Assembly (NCBI RefSeq): GCF_036964665.1 | Contig: NZ_JBAMDA010000001.1 | Span: 2,270,001-2,334,000 of the forward strand | DNA: 64,000 nt | From: Nitrobacter sp. NHB1 | GTDB lineage: Bacteria > Pseudomonadota > Alphaproteobacteria > Rhizobiales > Xanthobacteraceae | Direction: 5' to 3' | Shown: positions 9,043-18,202 of the stretch, one piece after another | Layout of the letters: every line of letters begins with the position of its first letter | Position numbering within the stretch: the stretch's first letter is position 1 | Translations under genes and position numbers: made by a program | The notes under the pieces: model-generated | Databases searched by the model: none | Seen by the model: the letters and a program-made list of their open reading frames with translations, nothing else | Told to the model about the DNA's origin: nothing

Positions 9043-9426
9043 ATGGCTGACGGCACAGACAAAAACAGCGGCGGGCACGGAGATCGCGAGCATTCGGCTC
9101 CCGACGAAGCTGCGCTTTCCGAAAGGCTTGGAAATCTCGATCAGCGGCTGTCCAAACTTCGAGGACCCCGCAAGAGCGAGACTGACCAATCCGGAGATGG
9201 AAGCGGGAACGGAACCGCCAGAGCCTCGGCGATGGCGCGCGGTTTTCGCTTGTCCTCCGAGTTGGTCGCGGGCGTTGTCGTCGGAGCTGTGATCGGCTGG
9301 GGATTCGACCGCTTGCTGTCGACCTCGCCTTGGGGGCTGATCGTGTTTTTCCTGCTCGGCTTCGCGGCCGGCGTGATCAACGTGATGCGGTCGGCAGGCG
9401 TGGTTCCCGAGCAGACCGACCGATGA
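9043..9426 (+). CDS. atpI: F0F1 ATP synthase assembly protein I
   Basis: 127 residues from ATG (a GTG six codons upstream is possible). The N-terminal ~65 residues are polar and variable. Then MARGFRLSSELVAGVVVGAV and SPWGLIVFFLLGFAAGVINV form two membrane helices typical of AtpI/AtpR. AtpI is a small membrane protein that helps assemble the c-ring; it is not a stoichiometric subunit. It heads the operon atpI-atpB-atpE-b'-b, 67 bp before atpB. Confidence 0.9.
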   Translation: MADGTDKNSGGHGDREHSAPDEAALSERLGNLDQRLSKLRGPRKSETDQSGDGSGNGTARASAMARGFRLSSELVAGVVVGAVIGWGFDRLLSTSPWGLIVFFLLGFAAGVINVMRSAGVVPEQTDR

Positions 9427-9493
9427 CGGGTGGCTGCCGGATAACTGAGTTGCTTGAACGCCGGCCTGCCGGCAGACTGAAAGTTGCACGCGG

Positions 9494-10237
9494 ATGATGG
9501 ACCCGATCCACCAGTTCAACATCGAGAATATCTTCACGATCGGCCATATCGGCGGCCAGGAAATCGCTTTCACCAATTCCTCCGCCTATATGCTGCTTGC
9601 CGTCGTTCTGACGTCGCTTTTGATGCTGGCTACCGGCCGCAAGCTCGTGCCCGGGCGGATGCAGTCGATCGCCGAGATCAGCTACGAATTTGTCGCGGAC
9701 ACCATACACACCACCGCCGGCAAGGACGGGATGAAGTTCTTCCCGTTCGTGTTTACGATCTTCATGCTGGTAACGGTCTCCAATCTGGTCGGTATCATCC
9801 CCTATAGCTTCACGATCTCGAGCCACATCATCGTCACGGCCGGGCTGGCATTCCTCGTCTTCTTCACCGTGCTGATCTACGGCTTCTACAAGAACGGTCT
9901 GAGATTCTTCAAACTGTTCGTGCCCTCGGGCATTCCGATCGTGATCCTGCCGCTGGTGGTGGCGATCGAGGTGATTTCGTTCCTGTCGCGGCCGGTCTCG
10001 CACAGCGTGCGTCTGTTCGCCAACATGCTGGCCGGCCACATCACGCTGAAGGTGTTCGCGAGCTTCGTCACCATGCTCGGCGCCATGGGCATCGTCGGCG
10101 TGTTCGGCGCCGCGCTGCCGCTGGCGCTGGTGGTGGCTCTCACCGCGCTCGAACTGCTGGTCGCATTCCTTCAGGCCTACGTCTTCACCATCCTCACCTG
10201 CATCTACATCAACGATGCGATTCATCCGGGCCATTAG
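9494..10237 (+). CDS. atpB: ATP synthase F0 subunit a
   Basis: 247 residues, hydrophobic. This stator channel protein forms the proton half-channels against the c-ring. The essential arginine is R173 in [14 protein letters not shown], and the last helices ([20 protein letters not shown]) carry the conserved Gln. The N-terminus [10 protein letters not shown] fits alphaproteobacterial homologues; the second Met is an alternative start. It lies between atpI and atpE with short spacers. Confidence 0.97.
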   Translation: MMDPIHQFNIENIFTIGHIGGQEIAFTNSSAYMLLAVVLTSLLMLATGRKLVPGRMQSIAEISYEFVADTIHTTAGKDGMKFFPFVFTIFMLVTVSNLVGIIPYSFTISSHIIVTAGLAFLVFFTVLIYGFYKNGLRFFKLFVPSGIPIVILPLVVAIEVISFLSRPVSHSVRLFANMLAGHITLKVFASFVTMLGAMGIVGVFGAALPLALVVALTALELLVAFLQAYVFTILTCIYINDAIHPGH

Positions 10238-10290
10238 AAGCCCGCCCCAACCGCGCGTTATTTCAACAAACCTCAACTAAGGAGTTCGTT

Positions 10291-10518
10291 ATGGATCCGC
10301 TCGCAGCGAAGTACATTGGTGCTGGTATTGCCTGCATTGGCATGGGTGGCGCCGGCGCCGGCGTGGGCATCATATTCGGCAACTATCTTGCCGCCGCCGT
10401 GCGCAATCCCTCGGCCGCCCAGGGCCAGTTCGGCAACCTGATCTTCGGCTTCGCCGTGACCGAAGCGCTCGGCATCTTCTCGCTGCTGATCGCCCTGCTG
10501 TTGCTGTTCGCTCTTTAA
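10291..10518 (+). CDS. atpE: ATP synthase F0 subunit c
   Basis: 75-residue proteolipid hairpin of the rotor ring. Helix 1 is glycine-rich ([18 protein letters not shown]), the polar loop is RNP (38-40), and helix 2 carries the proton-binding carboxylate E58 in [14 protein letters not shown]. There is no added polar residue pattern typical of sodium rings, so H+ coupling is expected. It has a strong Shine-Dalgarno (AAGGAG), in keeping with the need for many c copies. Confidence 0.98.
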   Translation: MDPLAAKYIGAGIACIGMGGAGAGVGIIFGNYLAAAVRNPSAAQGQFGNLIFGFAVTEALGIFSLLIALLLLFAL

Positions 10519-10581
10519 GATCACTGACTGGCTGACGGGACCCGGAAAACCGGGACCCGATCAACCGCAGAGGAGAAGCCC

Positions 10582-11139
10582 GTGGCTGAGAGTCATGGCA
10601 ACGCAAAGGGCACGACGGCCCACACCGAAGCCGGCGGCGGCCACAAGGCCCCGTTTCCGCCATTCGAGAAGGACACGTTCGCGTCCCAACTGGTGTCGCT
10701 GACGATCGCGTTCGTCGCGCTCTATCTGATCTCGTCGCGACTGGCCTTGCCACGCGTCCGCAAGACCATCGACGACCGCCAGAACAAGATCGAGGGCGAT
10801 ATCGCGCAGGCGCAAAAGCTGAAGGACGAGTCCGACGCTGCGTTGAAGGCCTACGAGGCCGAACTCGCGGCCGCGCGGACCCGAGCGCAGGCGATCGGCA
10901 ACGAGACCCGCGAGACGCTGAATGCCGAGGCCGATGCCGAACGCAAGGCGCTCGAGGCACGGTTGTCCGTCAAGCTCGCCGACGCCGAGAAGACCATCAC
11001 CTCGACACGCACGGCAGCGATGAGCAACGTCCGCGGCATCGCGAGCGATGCGGCAACGGCTATCGTGCAGCAACTGACCGGCGCGATGCCTGACCGCAAG
11101 CTCGTCGACAGCGCCGTCGACGCCTCGATGAAGGGATGA
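10582..11139 (+). CDS. atpF': ATP synthase F0 subunit b' (second b-type stalk subunit)
   Basis: 185 residues starting at GTG with Shine-Dalgarno GAGGAG. A soluble N-terminal tail rich in His/Gly precedes one membrane helix ([20 protein letters not shown], about 36-58). The rest is a long charged coiled coil (Ala/Glu/Lys/Arg) ending in a short amphipathic tail. With the next gene it forms the heterodimeric b/b' peripheral stalk found in alphaproteobacteria, cyanobacteria and chloroplasts. A small GC hairpin precedes it in the atpE spacer. It ends 7 bp before atpF. Confidence 0.93.
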   Translation: MAESHGNAKGTTAHTEAGGGHKAPFPPFEKDTFASQLVSLTIAFVALYLISSRLALPRVRKTIDDRQNKIEGDIAQAQKLKDESDAALKAYEAELAAARTRAQAIGNETRETLNAEADAERKALEARLSVKLADAEKTITSTRTAAMSNVRGIASDAATAIVQQLTGAMPDRKLVDSAVDASMKG

Positions 11140-11146
11140 CGAAACC

Positions 11147-11632
11147 ATGTTGGCCGCACCGGAAACCTGGGTTGCCATAGCCTTCGTGATCCTGATGGGC
11201 GTCTTCGCCTATGTCGGATTGCATCGTACCGTGCTGACCGCGCTCGATCGTCGCAGCGCGCGCATCAAGGACGAACTCGACGACGCCCGCCGCTTGAAGG
11301 ACGAAGCCGCCAAGCTGCTTGCCGACTACAGAGCCCGCCGTGCGAGCGCCGAGCACGAGGCGCAAGACATTATCGCCTCGGCCAAAGCCGAAGCCGAGCG
11401 CATCGCGGCCGACGCCAAGATCAAGATGGAGGATTTTGTCGCGCGCCGCACCAAGAGCGCGGAAGGCAAGATCGCATCGGCGGAAGCCCAGGCCATCGCG
11501 GATGTCCGCGCCGCCGCCGCCGACGCCGCGGTCGCCGCCGCTTCCACCATCCTGTCGCAGTCGGTGAAGGGACAGGTCGCCGACGACCTGCTCGCCGCTG
11601 GCGTCAGCGAGGTTCGCGCCAAGCTGAACTGA
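11147..11632 (+). CDS. atpF: ATP synthase F0 subunit b
   Basis: 161 residues. The N-terminal membrane helix ([19 protein letters not shown]) is followed by a coiled coil rich in Arg/Ala/Glu ([20 protein letters not shown]). It is the partner of b' in the stator stalk that holds F1 against rotation. It starts 7 bp after the b' gene, so translation is probably coupled, and a strong terminator follows 22 bp after its stop. The F1 genes are not in the window, as usual for this group. Confidence 0.95.
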   Translation: MLAAPETWVAIAFVILMGVFAYVGLHRTVLTALDRRSARIKDELDDARRLKDEAAKLLADYRARRASAEHEAQDIIASAKAEAERIAADAKIKMEDFVARRTKSAEGKIASAEAQAIADVRAAAADAAVAAASTILSQSVKGQVADDLLAAGVSEVRAKLN

Positions 11633-11654
11633 GTTTTTTGACGATAGGAAGCAA

Positions 11655-11686
11655 AGCCGGCGCGAGCCCATCGCGCCGGCTTTTTG
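11655..11686 (+). terminator. Terminator of the F0 ATP synthase operon
   Basis: Stem AGCCGGCGCG/CGCGCCGGCT with a 7-nt loop followed by TTTTT, directly after atpF. Confidence 0.92.
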
Positions 11687-11713
11687 ATTCTTGCAGGTAT
11701 TCCGATTTCAGAC

Positions 11714-11813
11714 GTCATCACCCGCGAAAGCGGGTGATCCAGTATTCGATAGAACCGCGGTGAAATTCGCAAGGCCACGGCATACTGGATACCCGCTTGC
11801 GCGGGTATGAGAC
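11714..11813. repeat. Intergenic repeat, family C
   Basis: A 100-bp element with inverted ends: left GTCATCACCCGCGAAAGCGG then GTGATCCAGTA, right TACTGGATACCCGCTTGCGC then GGGTATGAGAC. Each end is itself a small palindrome (CCCGC-GAAA-GCGGG; CCCGC-TT-GCGGG). The layout resembles a small MITE-like or REP-pair element. Only one copy was seen in the window. Confidence 0.75.
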
Positions 11814-11858
11814 CGCCAGGCACGCGTGAGCGCGGTGCTTTCGCATCCGTCGCCTTGA

Positions 11859-12545
11859 TTACCTATGCCGCGTGCGCCTCGCCCGCGGCTCAGGCTTCAG
11901 TGCCTGCGGATCGAACCCGATGTAAAACACATATCGGTCGGCGGCCGCGCCTTGCGGCGCCGGATAGGCGATATCGTCCGACACGAAACTGTAGGTTCCG
12001 CCTTCGACGCCCGGCACGTTCACCGTAATCGTATAGGCCTTGGTGGCGATGGTTTTCGGGGAAACACCGTCCTCGACCACCGCGATGCGCAACGGCACCT
12101 CCACCGTCGGCGGCGCACCGGCCGGCCCCACGATGACCCGCCCCTGAATCCCGACCTTGATCGCGATCTGATGCGTATCGGTGTTGTAGTCGCATTCTCT
12201 CGCGGTCTGGCGGATGACCGCTTGGTAGCGGAGATCGGTGCCGCTCGCCGGCTGGCCCGGCAGGCCGACCGCGTAAGTCGATGCGCCGGCGCGGATGGTC
12301 ACAGGCGGACAACTAAGGTCGCTGGGCGCGGAAGCCGTCTCGCCCGATACGGGTGCCGTCCGCTCCGGCTGCGATTTGATGCCGAACATGTCCTTGAAAC
12401 GATCCCCGAGCGATTGCGCTTGGGCCGCCGAGGCCGCAACGATACTGAAGACTGCAACCATGGTCGCCAGACCAAACGGAAAGCGCCGCAACGGCCCGGC
12501 GACAGCCGGTCCAGGCGCGTCAGTCGAATCCGCAACATGAGCCAT
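11859..12545 (-). CDS. Conserved exported protein of unknown function
   Basis: 228 residues from the Met giving MAHVADSTDAPG; 30 further codons upstream are open but look non-coding. A hydrophobic signal segment (FGLATMVAVFSIVAASAAQA) ends at AQAQS. The mature part begins LGDRFKDMFG, has Cys in SCPPVTIR and ARECDY, and a beta-rich body (QIAIKVGIQGRVIVGP, then PLRIAVVEDGVSPKTIATKA) resembling a periplasmic all-beta domain. No catalytic motif seen. It stands alone, convergent to the ATP operon across repeat C. Confidence 0.72.
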   Translation of the reverse strand: MAHVADSTDAPGPAVAGPLRRFPFGLATMVAVFSIVAASAAQAQSLGDRFKDMFGIKSQPERTAPVSGETASAPSDLSCPPVTIRAGASTYAVGLPGQPASGTDLRYQAVIRQTARECDYNTDTHQIAIKVGIQGRVIVGPAGAPPTVEVPLRIAVVEDGVSPKTIATKAYTITVNVPGVEGGTYSFVSDDIAYPAPQGAAADRYVFYIGFDPQALKPEPRARRTRHR

Positions 12546-12680
12546 TCGCGTCGTCCGATCATTATTTCCACGCGGCGGCTTTATAACAAGGCAATGGCGG
12601 CAAGCCAAAGGCGCAAAACGGCCAGCGCGGATCAAATCAAAATCATGGAGCCTCGCTTCCGATTCGATTTGAAGCGGAAG

Positions 12681-12792
12681 GCTTTAGAGCGCTTACCGTT
12701 CTGATGGAATCAGAACGGGCGCGCTCTAAACTTTTGAGTGGTCGCATTTGCTTACGGTGAACCGGTTCCCACTTCACCGGAAAATGCTTTAG
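12681..12792. repeat. Intergenic repeat, family B (copy 2)
   Basis: A diverged family B copy containing the inverted pair CCGTTCTGATGG/AATCAGAACGG, then GGTGAACCGGTTCCCACTTC and AAAATGCTTTAG. The last bases supply the stop codon of the adjacent acetyltransferase gene. Confidence 0.65.
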
Positions 12793-13373
12793 CCGTGAAA
12801 ATCCTCGTGCAGCATGCCGAACAGCAAGTGATCCTGCCAGATCCCGTTGATGCAGAGATAGCGGCGCGCCAGCCCCTCGCGCGTGAAGCCGGACTTTTCC
12901 AGCACCCGGATCGACGGCGCATTGCTGGGAATGCAGGCGGCCTCGATGCGATGCAGGCTCAGTTCGCCGAACAGGGTCGGCAGCAGCACCCGCAGCGCCG
13001 CGGTCATATAGCCCTGTCCCGCATAGGGTTCGCCGATCCAGTATCCGATGGTGCCGGCCTGCACGATGCCGCGGCGGACATTGGCAAGCGTCACCCCGCC
13101 GAGCATGACGCCGTCGGATTCCCGGAGCACGATGAACGGATAGGATTTGTCGCCGGCGATATCCTCGGCGTAGCGACGCAGCCGCCGCCGGAAGCCGGCC
13201 CGCGTCAGGTCGTCCGACGGCCAGATCGGCTCCCATGGCGTCAGATAGGCGCGGCTGTACTCGCGAAGCTGCATCCATTGCAGAAAATCGGACGCCTCCG
13301 GCGCTCGCAGCAACAGGCCGTGCCCCCGCGGCATGAGCGCCGCCACGCTGGATGGCAAACGAAACAGGGCCAT
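12789..13373 (-). CDS. RimJ/RimL-type GNAT N-acetyltransferase
   Basis: 194 residues, one GNAT fold. The acetyl-CoA loop is IGYWIGEPYAGQGYMTAAL (about 108-126) and the C-terminal signature is HRIEAACIPSNAPSIRVLEK then SGFTREG. This matches RimJ-like enzymes that acetylate protein N-termini such as ribosomal S5; small-molecule substrates are also possible. The stop codon (TAA) overlaps the end of repeat B copy 2. The gene follows the M16 peptidase on the same strand but is separated from it by repeat B copy 3. Confidence 0.87.
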   Translation of the reverse strand: MALFRLPSSVAALMPRGHGLLLRAPEASDFLQWMQLREYSRAYLTPWEPIWPSDDLTRAGFRRRLRRYAEDIAGDKSYPFIVLRESDGVMLGGVTLANVRRGIVQAGTIGYWIGEPYAGQGYMTAALRVLLPTLFGELSLHRIEAACIPSNAPSIRVLEKSGFTREGLARRYLCINGIWQDHLLFGMLHEDFHG

Positions 13374-13412
13374 GGCCGTTCCTCGATGCCGAACCCGCCA
13401 GTCTCTAACCTA

Positions 13413-13490
13413 CAGCGTTTTCGAGCGAAGCATGTCCTCGGGCATGACCCGAGGACGGGTACCGGTTCGCATAAAGAAAACGCGTCAAAA
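13413..13490. repeat. Intergenic repeat, family B (copy 3, reverse orientation)
   Basis: Contains AGCGTTTTCGAGCGAAGCAT, the inner palindrome TCCTCGGGCATGACCCGAGGA, GGTACCGGTTCGC and AAGAAAACGCGTCAAAA, that is, family B read backwards. It lies 8 bp past the M16 peptidase stop and may serve as its transcript end. Confidence 0.8.
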
Positions 13491-13497
13491 CAATAGG

Positions 13498-14787
13498 CTA
13501 GTGAAGCAGGATTTTCGCCTTCGACTGCGCCAATCCTTCCGCAAAAGCCACCGCCGTGTCCAGTCCCCTGCCGCTGCCGAGCGCGACGACCGCGGGCCGG
13601 CTGCGCGTGAGGAGATCCCGTGCCACGTCGCGGGTCGATTCGACGCTGACGGCATCGATCCTGGCCATCAATTCGGGCACGCTCTGCGGCCGCCCGTAGA
13701 CGAGGATGTGACGCGCCAATTGTTCGGCGCGGGCGCTGCAACTCTCCAACGCCATCAGCAGACCGGCTTTCATCTGCGCTTTGGCGCGCGCGATTTCAGC
13801 CTCGGTCAGCGTCTCCACCGCCTCGTTGATGACGTCGACGACGACTTCCATCATTTCCGGCGCGTCGCTCGGATCGGTGCCGGTGTAGAGCCCGAAGAAC
13901 CCGGTATCGGCATAAGGCGCGTGGAAGGCGTAGATCGAATAGCACAGCCCGCGCTTCTCGCGGACCTCCTGAAACAGCCGCGAGGACATGCCGCCGCCGA
14001 GCAGGTGGGTGAACACCTGCAAGGAGAACAGCGAGCGGTCGGTCTGCGGCAGCCCTTCCAGCGCCAGCGTCAGATGGGCCTGCTCGAGGTCGCGATGCAC
14101 CACCCTGGAGCCGCCCTGGCCGAATTTCGCCGCTTGCGGCTTCGGCGCCGGCGTGGCGTCGAAGCTTGCGAAGCGCCGCTCGGCCTCGGCTACGACCGCC
14201 TTGTGCTCGACCGCCCCGGCCGCGGCCACCACCATGTTCGGCCCGCGATAATGCGTCGCGAGATAGCCATGCAGCCCGTCGCTGTTGAACCGCTTCAGCG
14301 TCTCCGGCGTACCGAGCAGCGAGCGCCCCATCGGCTGATCGGGATAGCAGAGTTCGTTGAGATGCTCGAACACGACGTCGTCGGGCGTGTCCTGCGCCGC
14401 GCCGATTTCCTGCTCGATAACGCTTTTTTCGCGTTCGAGTTCGTCGGCGGCGAAGTTCGGATTGGACAGGATGTCGCTCAGCACATCGAGCGCGAGCGGA
14501 ACGTCCGCCTTCATCACCCGCGCGTAATAGGCCGTGGTCTCGACGCCGGTGGCCGCGTTGAGATCGCCGCCGACCGCCTCGATTTCCTCGGCGATCTCTC
14601 GCGCCGACCGCGTGGTGGTTCCCTTGAACGCCATGTGTTCAAGAAGGTGCGAGATGCCGTGCTCGTTCGGCTTCTCGTCGCGGCCGCCGACCCCCGTCCA
14701 GACGCCGAGCGCGGCCGTTTCCAGATGCGGCATGGTGTCGGTGACGACCGTGAGGCCGGAGGGCAGCTTGGTCACGTCGACACTCAT
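13498..14787 (-). CDS. M16-family zinc metallopeptidase (processing-peptidase-like)
   Basis: 429 residues from MSVDVTKLPSG. The inverted zinc motif HLLEH (H47, E50, H51) is followed about 76 residues later by the third ligand Glu in KSVIEQEIGA. The C-terminal half has the R/Y signature (REKRGLCYSIYAF) of the M16B family, which includes the mitochondrial processing peptidase beta subunit and alphaproteobacterial PepR/MPP-like proteins. The natural substrate is not known from sequence. The start codon overlaps the thrC stop (ATGA), so translation is coupled to thrC, a conserved arrangement in this group. Confidence 0.92.
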   Translation of the reverse strand: MSVDVTKLPSGLTVVTDTMPHLETAALGVWTGVGGRDEKPNEHGISHLLEHMAFKGTTTRSAREIAEEIEAVGGDLNAATGVETTAYYARVMKADVPLALDVLSDILSNPNFAADELEREKSVIEQEIGAAQDTPDDVVFEHLNELCYPDQPMGRSLLGTPETLKRFNSDGLHGYLATHYRGPNMVVAAAGAVEHKAVVAEAERRFASFDATPAPKPQAAKFGQGGSRVVHRDLEQAHLTLALEGLPQTDRSLFSLQVFTHLLGGGMSSRLFQEVREKRGLCYSIYAFHAPYADTGFFGLYTGTDPSDAPEMMEVVVDVINEAVETLTEAEIARAKAQMKAGLLMALESCSARAEQLARHILVYGRPQSVPELMARIDAVSVESTRDVARDLLTRSRPAVVALGSGRGLDTAVAFAEGLAQSKAKILLH

Positions 14788-16202
14788 CCGGCAACTCCGT
14801 GCTTGGCGGCGCGGCTGACGGACAGCACGAACCGTTCGATTTCTATCTGATCGTTGTTCATGACTGTGATCCGCTCGGGCCGCGTCATCAACCCGTCGAG
14901 CCACGCCGGCAATTGCGGCCGCACGCCGCAGGCGGCCTCTACCGCATCGGGAAATTTCGCGGCATGCGCCGTCGCCAGCACGACATTGGGAATTCCGGAG
15001 TCGGAGGTGTCGCGATCGGCTATCGCAAGCGCCACCGCGGTATGGGGATCGACGAGATCGCCGGCCTCGCGCCACGCCGCACGGATCGCGGCCGCGGTTT
15101 CGGTCTCGTCGCTACGCCCGGCGTCGAAATCGCGCCGGATCTCGGCCAGCACGGGATCCGGCAGCACGAAGCGCCCGGATTGTTGCAGCGACGCCATCAG
15201 CGCACGCACCTGCGCGGCGTCACGACCCGTCGCCTCGAACAGCAGCCGCTCGAAGTTCGACGAAACCTGGATATCCATCGACGGCGAGGTGGTGGCGTCA
15301 ACCTCGCGCACCTCGTAGATGCCGGTCTTCAGCGTGCGCACCAGGATATCGTTGACGTTGGCGGCGATGCGCAGGCAGCGCACCGGCAGGCCCATTTTCT
15401 TCGCGACGTAGCCGGCGAAGATGTCGCCGAAATTACCGGTCGGAACGGTAAAATCGACGGTGCGCGCCGGCGCGCCGAGCGCGACCGCCGAGGTGAAATA
15501 ATACACCACCTGCGCGACGATCCGCGCCCAGTTGATCGAGTTGACGCCGGAGAGCGACACCTCGTCGCGGAAGCGGTGGTTGTTGAACAGCCCCTTCACG
15601 ATCGCCTGGCAGTCGTCGAAAGTGCCCTTGACCGCGAGCGCGTGAACGTTCGGTGCGGCCGTCGTGGTCATCATCCGCCGCTGCACCTCGGAGATGCGGC
15701 CGTCCGGAAACAGCGCGATCAGATCGACATTGGCGCGGTTGGCGAACGCGTCGACCGCGGCGCCGCCGGTATCGCCCGAGGTTGCGACCACGATCGTGGT
15801 GCGCCGGCCGCGTTGCGCCAGGACGTGATCCATCAGCCGCGACAGGAGCTGCATCGCCACGTCCTTGAACGCGAGCGTTGGACCGTGAAACAGTTCCAGC
15901 ATGAACTGATTGGGCCCGATCTGGTCGAGCGGCACCACCGCCGGATGCCGGAACGTCGCATAGGCCTCATTGGCCATGCGGCCGAGATCGGCATCGGAGA
16001 TGTCCCCGGCCACGAACGGCCTGATGACCTCGACGGCCACTTCCCAATACGGCCGGCCGACAAAGCCAGCGATGGTATCGGGCGGCAATTGCGGCCAGAC
16101 CTCGGGCACATAGAGACCGCCGTCGCGGGCGAGCCCGGCCAGCATCACATCGCAGAACCTGAGTTTCTGGGCTTCGCCCCGGGTCGAAAGATAATGCGTC
16201 AA
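14784..16202 (-). CDS. thrC: Threonine synthase, TTG start
   Basis: 472 residues. PLP enzyme converting O-phosphohomoserine to threonine, the last step of threonine synthesis. Fold-type II motifs: PLP lysine K113 in GPTLAFKDVAMQ, TSGDTGGAAVDAF, and TVPTGNFGDIFAGY. The conserved N-terminus (THYLSTRGEA) has no ATG; the frame is open well upstream but that part is repeat DNA. A TTG codon five bases after a TGGAGG Shine-Dalgarno places the start exactly where homologues begin. The gene overlaps the M16 peptidase by 4 bp. Confidence 0.94.
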   Translation of the reverse strand: MTHYLSTRGEAQKLRFCDVMLAGLARDGGLYVPEVWPQLPPDTIAGFVGRPYWEVAVEVIRPFVAGDISDADLGRMANEAYATFRHPAVVPLDQIGPNQFMLELFHGPTLAFKDVAMQLLSRLMDHVLAQRGRRTTIVVATSGDTGGAAVDAFANRANVDLIALFPDGRISEVQRRMMTTTAAPNVHALAVKGTFDDCQAIVKGLFNNHRFRDEVSLSGVNSINWARIVAQVVYYFTSAVALGAPARTVDFTVPTGNFGDIFAGYVAKKMGLPVRCLRIAANVNDILVRTLKTGIYEVREVDATTSPSMDIQVSSNFERLLFEATGRDAAQVRALMASLQQSGRFVLPDPVLAEIRRDFDAGRSDETETAAAIRAAWREAGDLVDPHTAVALAIADRDTSDSGIPNVVLATAHAAKFPDAVEAACGVRPQLPAWLDGLMTRPERITVMNNDQIEIERFVLSVSRAAKHGVAG

Positions 16203-16207
16203 GCCGG

Positions 16208-16213
16208 CCTCCA
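16208..16213 (-). promoter_or_regulatory. Ribosome binding site fixing the thrC TTG start
   Basis: TGGAGG on the minus strand, five bases before TTG. It is the only Shine-Dalgarno-like site near the conserved N-terminus and decides the start. Confidence 0.75.
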
Positions 16214-16550
16214 GCGGCGGCGTATGTTGCCAAGTATTTGATCTTGAGGGGTATTCACTTCGCCTTCGGGCGATAGCCGCCGCGCACCATAGAGTGTTTC
16301 GCGGTGAAGGCAAAACCGGCAAGCAAGAAAAACGCGCCGCAAGGACCGCGCCAATTGGCTCTATAGAGCGTTTCACGCCGGGACGGCAACACCTCGATGA
16401 TCCGTCATTGTCGGGGATAGCCAGTTCGAAGAACGGCGTCGTTTCACTCGGTATGACCCGACGATCCATCCGGAAGGAGGAGGACGATGGATGCGCGGGT
16501 AAAGAGAACAGCGTCCTTCGACCGGCTATGCCCGCGCACGATGCCAGAAC

Positions 16551-16676
16551 ACGAGCCTTTCCAGTTCTGATGAACCAGAACGGGGGCTCTATGATTTTGA
16601 TTTGACGCGTTTTCTTGACGCGAACCGATATCCACCCTCGGGTCAAGCCCGAGGGCATGCTTCGCTCGAAAATGCT
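16551..16676. repeat. Intergenic repeat, family B (copy 4)
   Basis: Contains CCAGTTCTGATGAACCAGAA, the core ATTTTGATTTGACGCGTTTT, CGCGAACCGATATCC, the inner palindrome CCTCGGGTCAAGCCCGAGG, and GCTTCGCTCGAAAATGCT. Same orientation as copy 1. Confidence 0.8.
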
Positions 16677-16777
16677 AACGGATCGATTGCATGTCATCGA
16701 GAACCGTTCTGGTCGAGCGACCAGGCCCAATTTTTACTCTCTCCCGCTTTAAAACTCTCTCCCGCTGGTTTGTGAGC

Positions 16778-17173
16778 TTAGTCAGGGGAGCTCGACCGGA
16801 TGGATCGGCCTTCGGCGGCCTTGTGGTGGAATTGCAGGCTGATCAGGAGCGATTTCATGGCGCGCAACGGTGCCAGGGTGACGGCAAGGATCAGGGGGAT
16901 CCACAGCACGGCGTGAACCCAGTACGGCGGCTGATACTTGACCTCGACGATCAGGGCGCAGCCGACGACGATGAAGCCGCCGATCAGGATGATGAACACC
17001 GCGGGTCCGTCGCCGGAATCGATGAAGGTGTAATCCAGTTCGCAGCGCTCGCAGGACGGCCGCAGCGTCAGGAACCCGGCAAACAGCTTGCCCTTGCCGC
17101 AGCGCGGGCATTTGCAGGCGATCCCGCGCAGGATGGCTTGAGACAAGGTCGCCCGGGCGTAAAAATTGGACAT
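16778..17173 (-). CDS. DUF983 membrane protein
   Basis: 131 residues. The N-terminal zinc-ribbon-like segment has CPRCGKG and CERC (two CxxC pairs), followed by two membrane helices (AVFIILIGGFIVVGCALIVE and VHAVLWIPLILAVTLAPL). DUF983 proteins commonly follow coxC in alphaproteobacteria; a role in oxidase assembly is suspected but unproven. Here it lies downstream of coxC, across a strong hairpin, on the same strand. Confidence 0.88.
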   Translation of the reverse strand: MSNFYARATLSQAILRGIACKCPRCGKGKLFAGFLTLRPSCERCELDYTFIDSGDGPAVFIILIGGFIVVGCALIVEVKYQPPYWVHAVLWIPLILAVTLAPLRAMKSLLISLQFHHKAAEGRSIRSSSPD

Positions 17174-17191
17174 CGGTGTTTCCCGGAAGAG

Positions 17192-17220
17192 AAAAAGGGC
17201 GGCCGCGCGGCCGCCCTTTT
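17192..17220 (-). terminator. Hairpin between coxC and the DUF983 gene
   Basis: Near-perfect palindrome AAAAGGGCGGCCGC/GCGGCCGCCCTTTT. The A and T tracts on both sides make it a possible terminator in either direction. Partial read-through would reduce DUF983 relative to the oxidase subunits. Confidence 0.8.
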
Positions 17221-17245
17221 CATGATTGAGTTGCTTGCGTCCCGA

Positions 17246-18100
17246 TCAGTGCGCGGCGTGCGCCATGGCCGAGGCGCCGTTGCCCCAGACATAGATGCAG
17301 ATGAACAGGAACAGCCACACCACGTCGACGAAATGCCAGTACCAGGCGGCGAATTCGAAGCCGAGGTGCTGCGTCGGCGAGAAGTGTCCGGCATTGGCGC
17401 GGAACAGGCAGACGATCAGGAAGATGGTGCCGACCAGCACATGGAAGCCGTGGAAACCGGTGGCCATGAAGAAGGTGGCGCCATAGACGTTGCCGGCGAA
17501 GTGGAAGGCCGCTTCAGAGTATTCGTGGGCCTGCACGGCGGTGAAGGTGGCGCCGAGCGCGATGGTCAGGATCAACCCCCACTTCAGTCCCTTGCGGTCG
17601 CCGTTGAGCAGGGCGTTATGCGCCCAGGTCACGGTGGTGCCCGAGGTCAGCAGGAGCAGGGTGTTGAGCAGCGGCAGGTGCCAGGGGTCGAAGACCTCGA
17701 TGCCCTTGGGCGGCCAGACGCCGCCGAACAGCGCGTCGCGGGTGGCGTGCACGGGATCGCCCGGGAACAGCGCGGAATTGAAGAAGGCCCAGAACCAGGC
17801 AACGAAGAACATCACCTCGGAGGTGATGAACAGGATCATGCCGTAGCGATGGCTGATCTGCACCACGCGGGTGTGGTCGCCCTTGTGCTCGGCCTCGCGG
17901 ATCACTTCCGCCCACCAGTTCGCCATGGTGTAGAGCACGCCGACCACGCCGATGCCGAAAATGATCGGCGCTGCCGCGGTCAGGTGATGCATCCACAGGA
18001 TGGCGCCGACGGCCATGACGAAGGCCGCGGTCGCGCCTATGATCGGCCACGGACTCGGGTCGACAAGGTGGTAATCGTGCTTGACTTGCGCCGTAGCCAT
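17246..18100 (-). CDS. coxC: Cytochrome c oxidase subunit III
   Basis: 284 residues, seven predicted membrane helices. Core subunit III of the aa3-type oxidase in the inner membrane; it stabilises proton uptake into subunit I. Signature segments include [25 protein letters not shown]-type [28 protein letters not shown] and [14 protein letters not shown] at the C-terminus. It starts with [19 protein letters not shown]. It follows ctaG after about 100 bp. Confidence 0.97.
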   Translation of the reverse strand: MATAQVKHDYHLVDPSPWPIIGATAAFVMAVGAILWMHHLTAAAPIIFGIGVVGVLYTMANWWAEVIREAEHKGDHTRVVQISHRYGMILFITSEVMFFVAWFWAFFNSALFPGDPVHATRDALFGGVWPPKGIEVFDPWHLPLLNTLLLLTSGTTVTWAHNALLNGDRKGLKWGLILTIALGATFTAVQAHEYSEAAFHFAGNVYGATFFMATGFHGFHVLVGTIFLIVCLFRANAGHFSPTQHLGFEFAAWYWHFVDVVWLFLFICIYVWGNGASAMAHAAH

Positions 18101-18202
18101 TGCGGTCTCTCTCCGTCTGCGTTAGCGGTGCCGGCTGAATTGGCACCTAATCCATCCCAAAAACAAAACGCGTCAGCAACCAAACGCGTCAGCCGTCGAA
18201 GG

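Larger units (their letters stand above)
16203..16777. other. Repeat-rich spacer between thrC and the oxidase operon
   Basis: 575 bp without a gene. It holds fragments of repetitive DNA (paired GACGATCCATCCGGA and GATGGATGCGCGGGT segments around 16460-16500) and family B copy 4. I looked for a SURF1 gene or its remains, often found here in relatives, and saw none. Confidence 0.55.

Noticed and set aside
10519-10581. Terminator between atpE and the b' gene
   Set aside because: The stem (CCCGG/CCGGG) is only 5-6 bp with no T-run; at most a processing hairpin.
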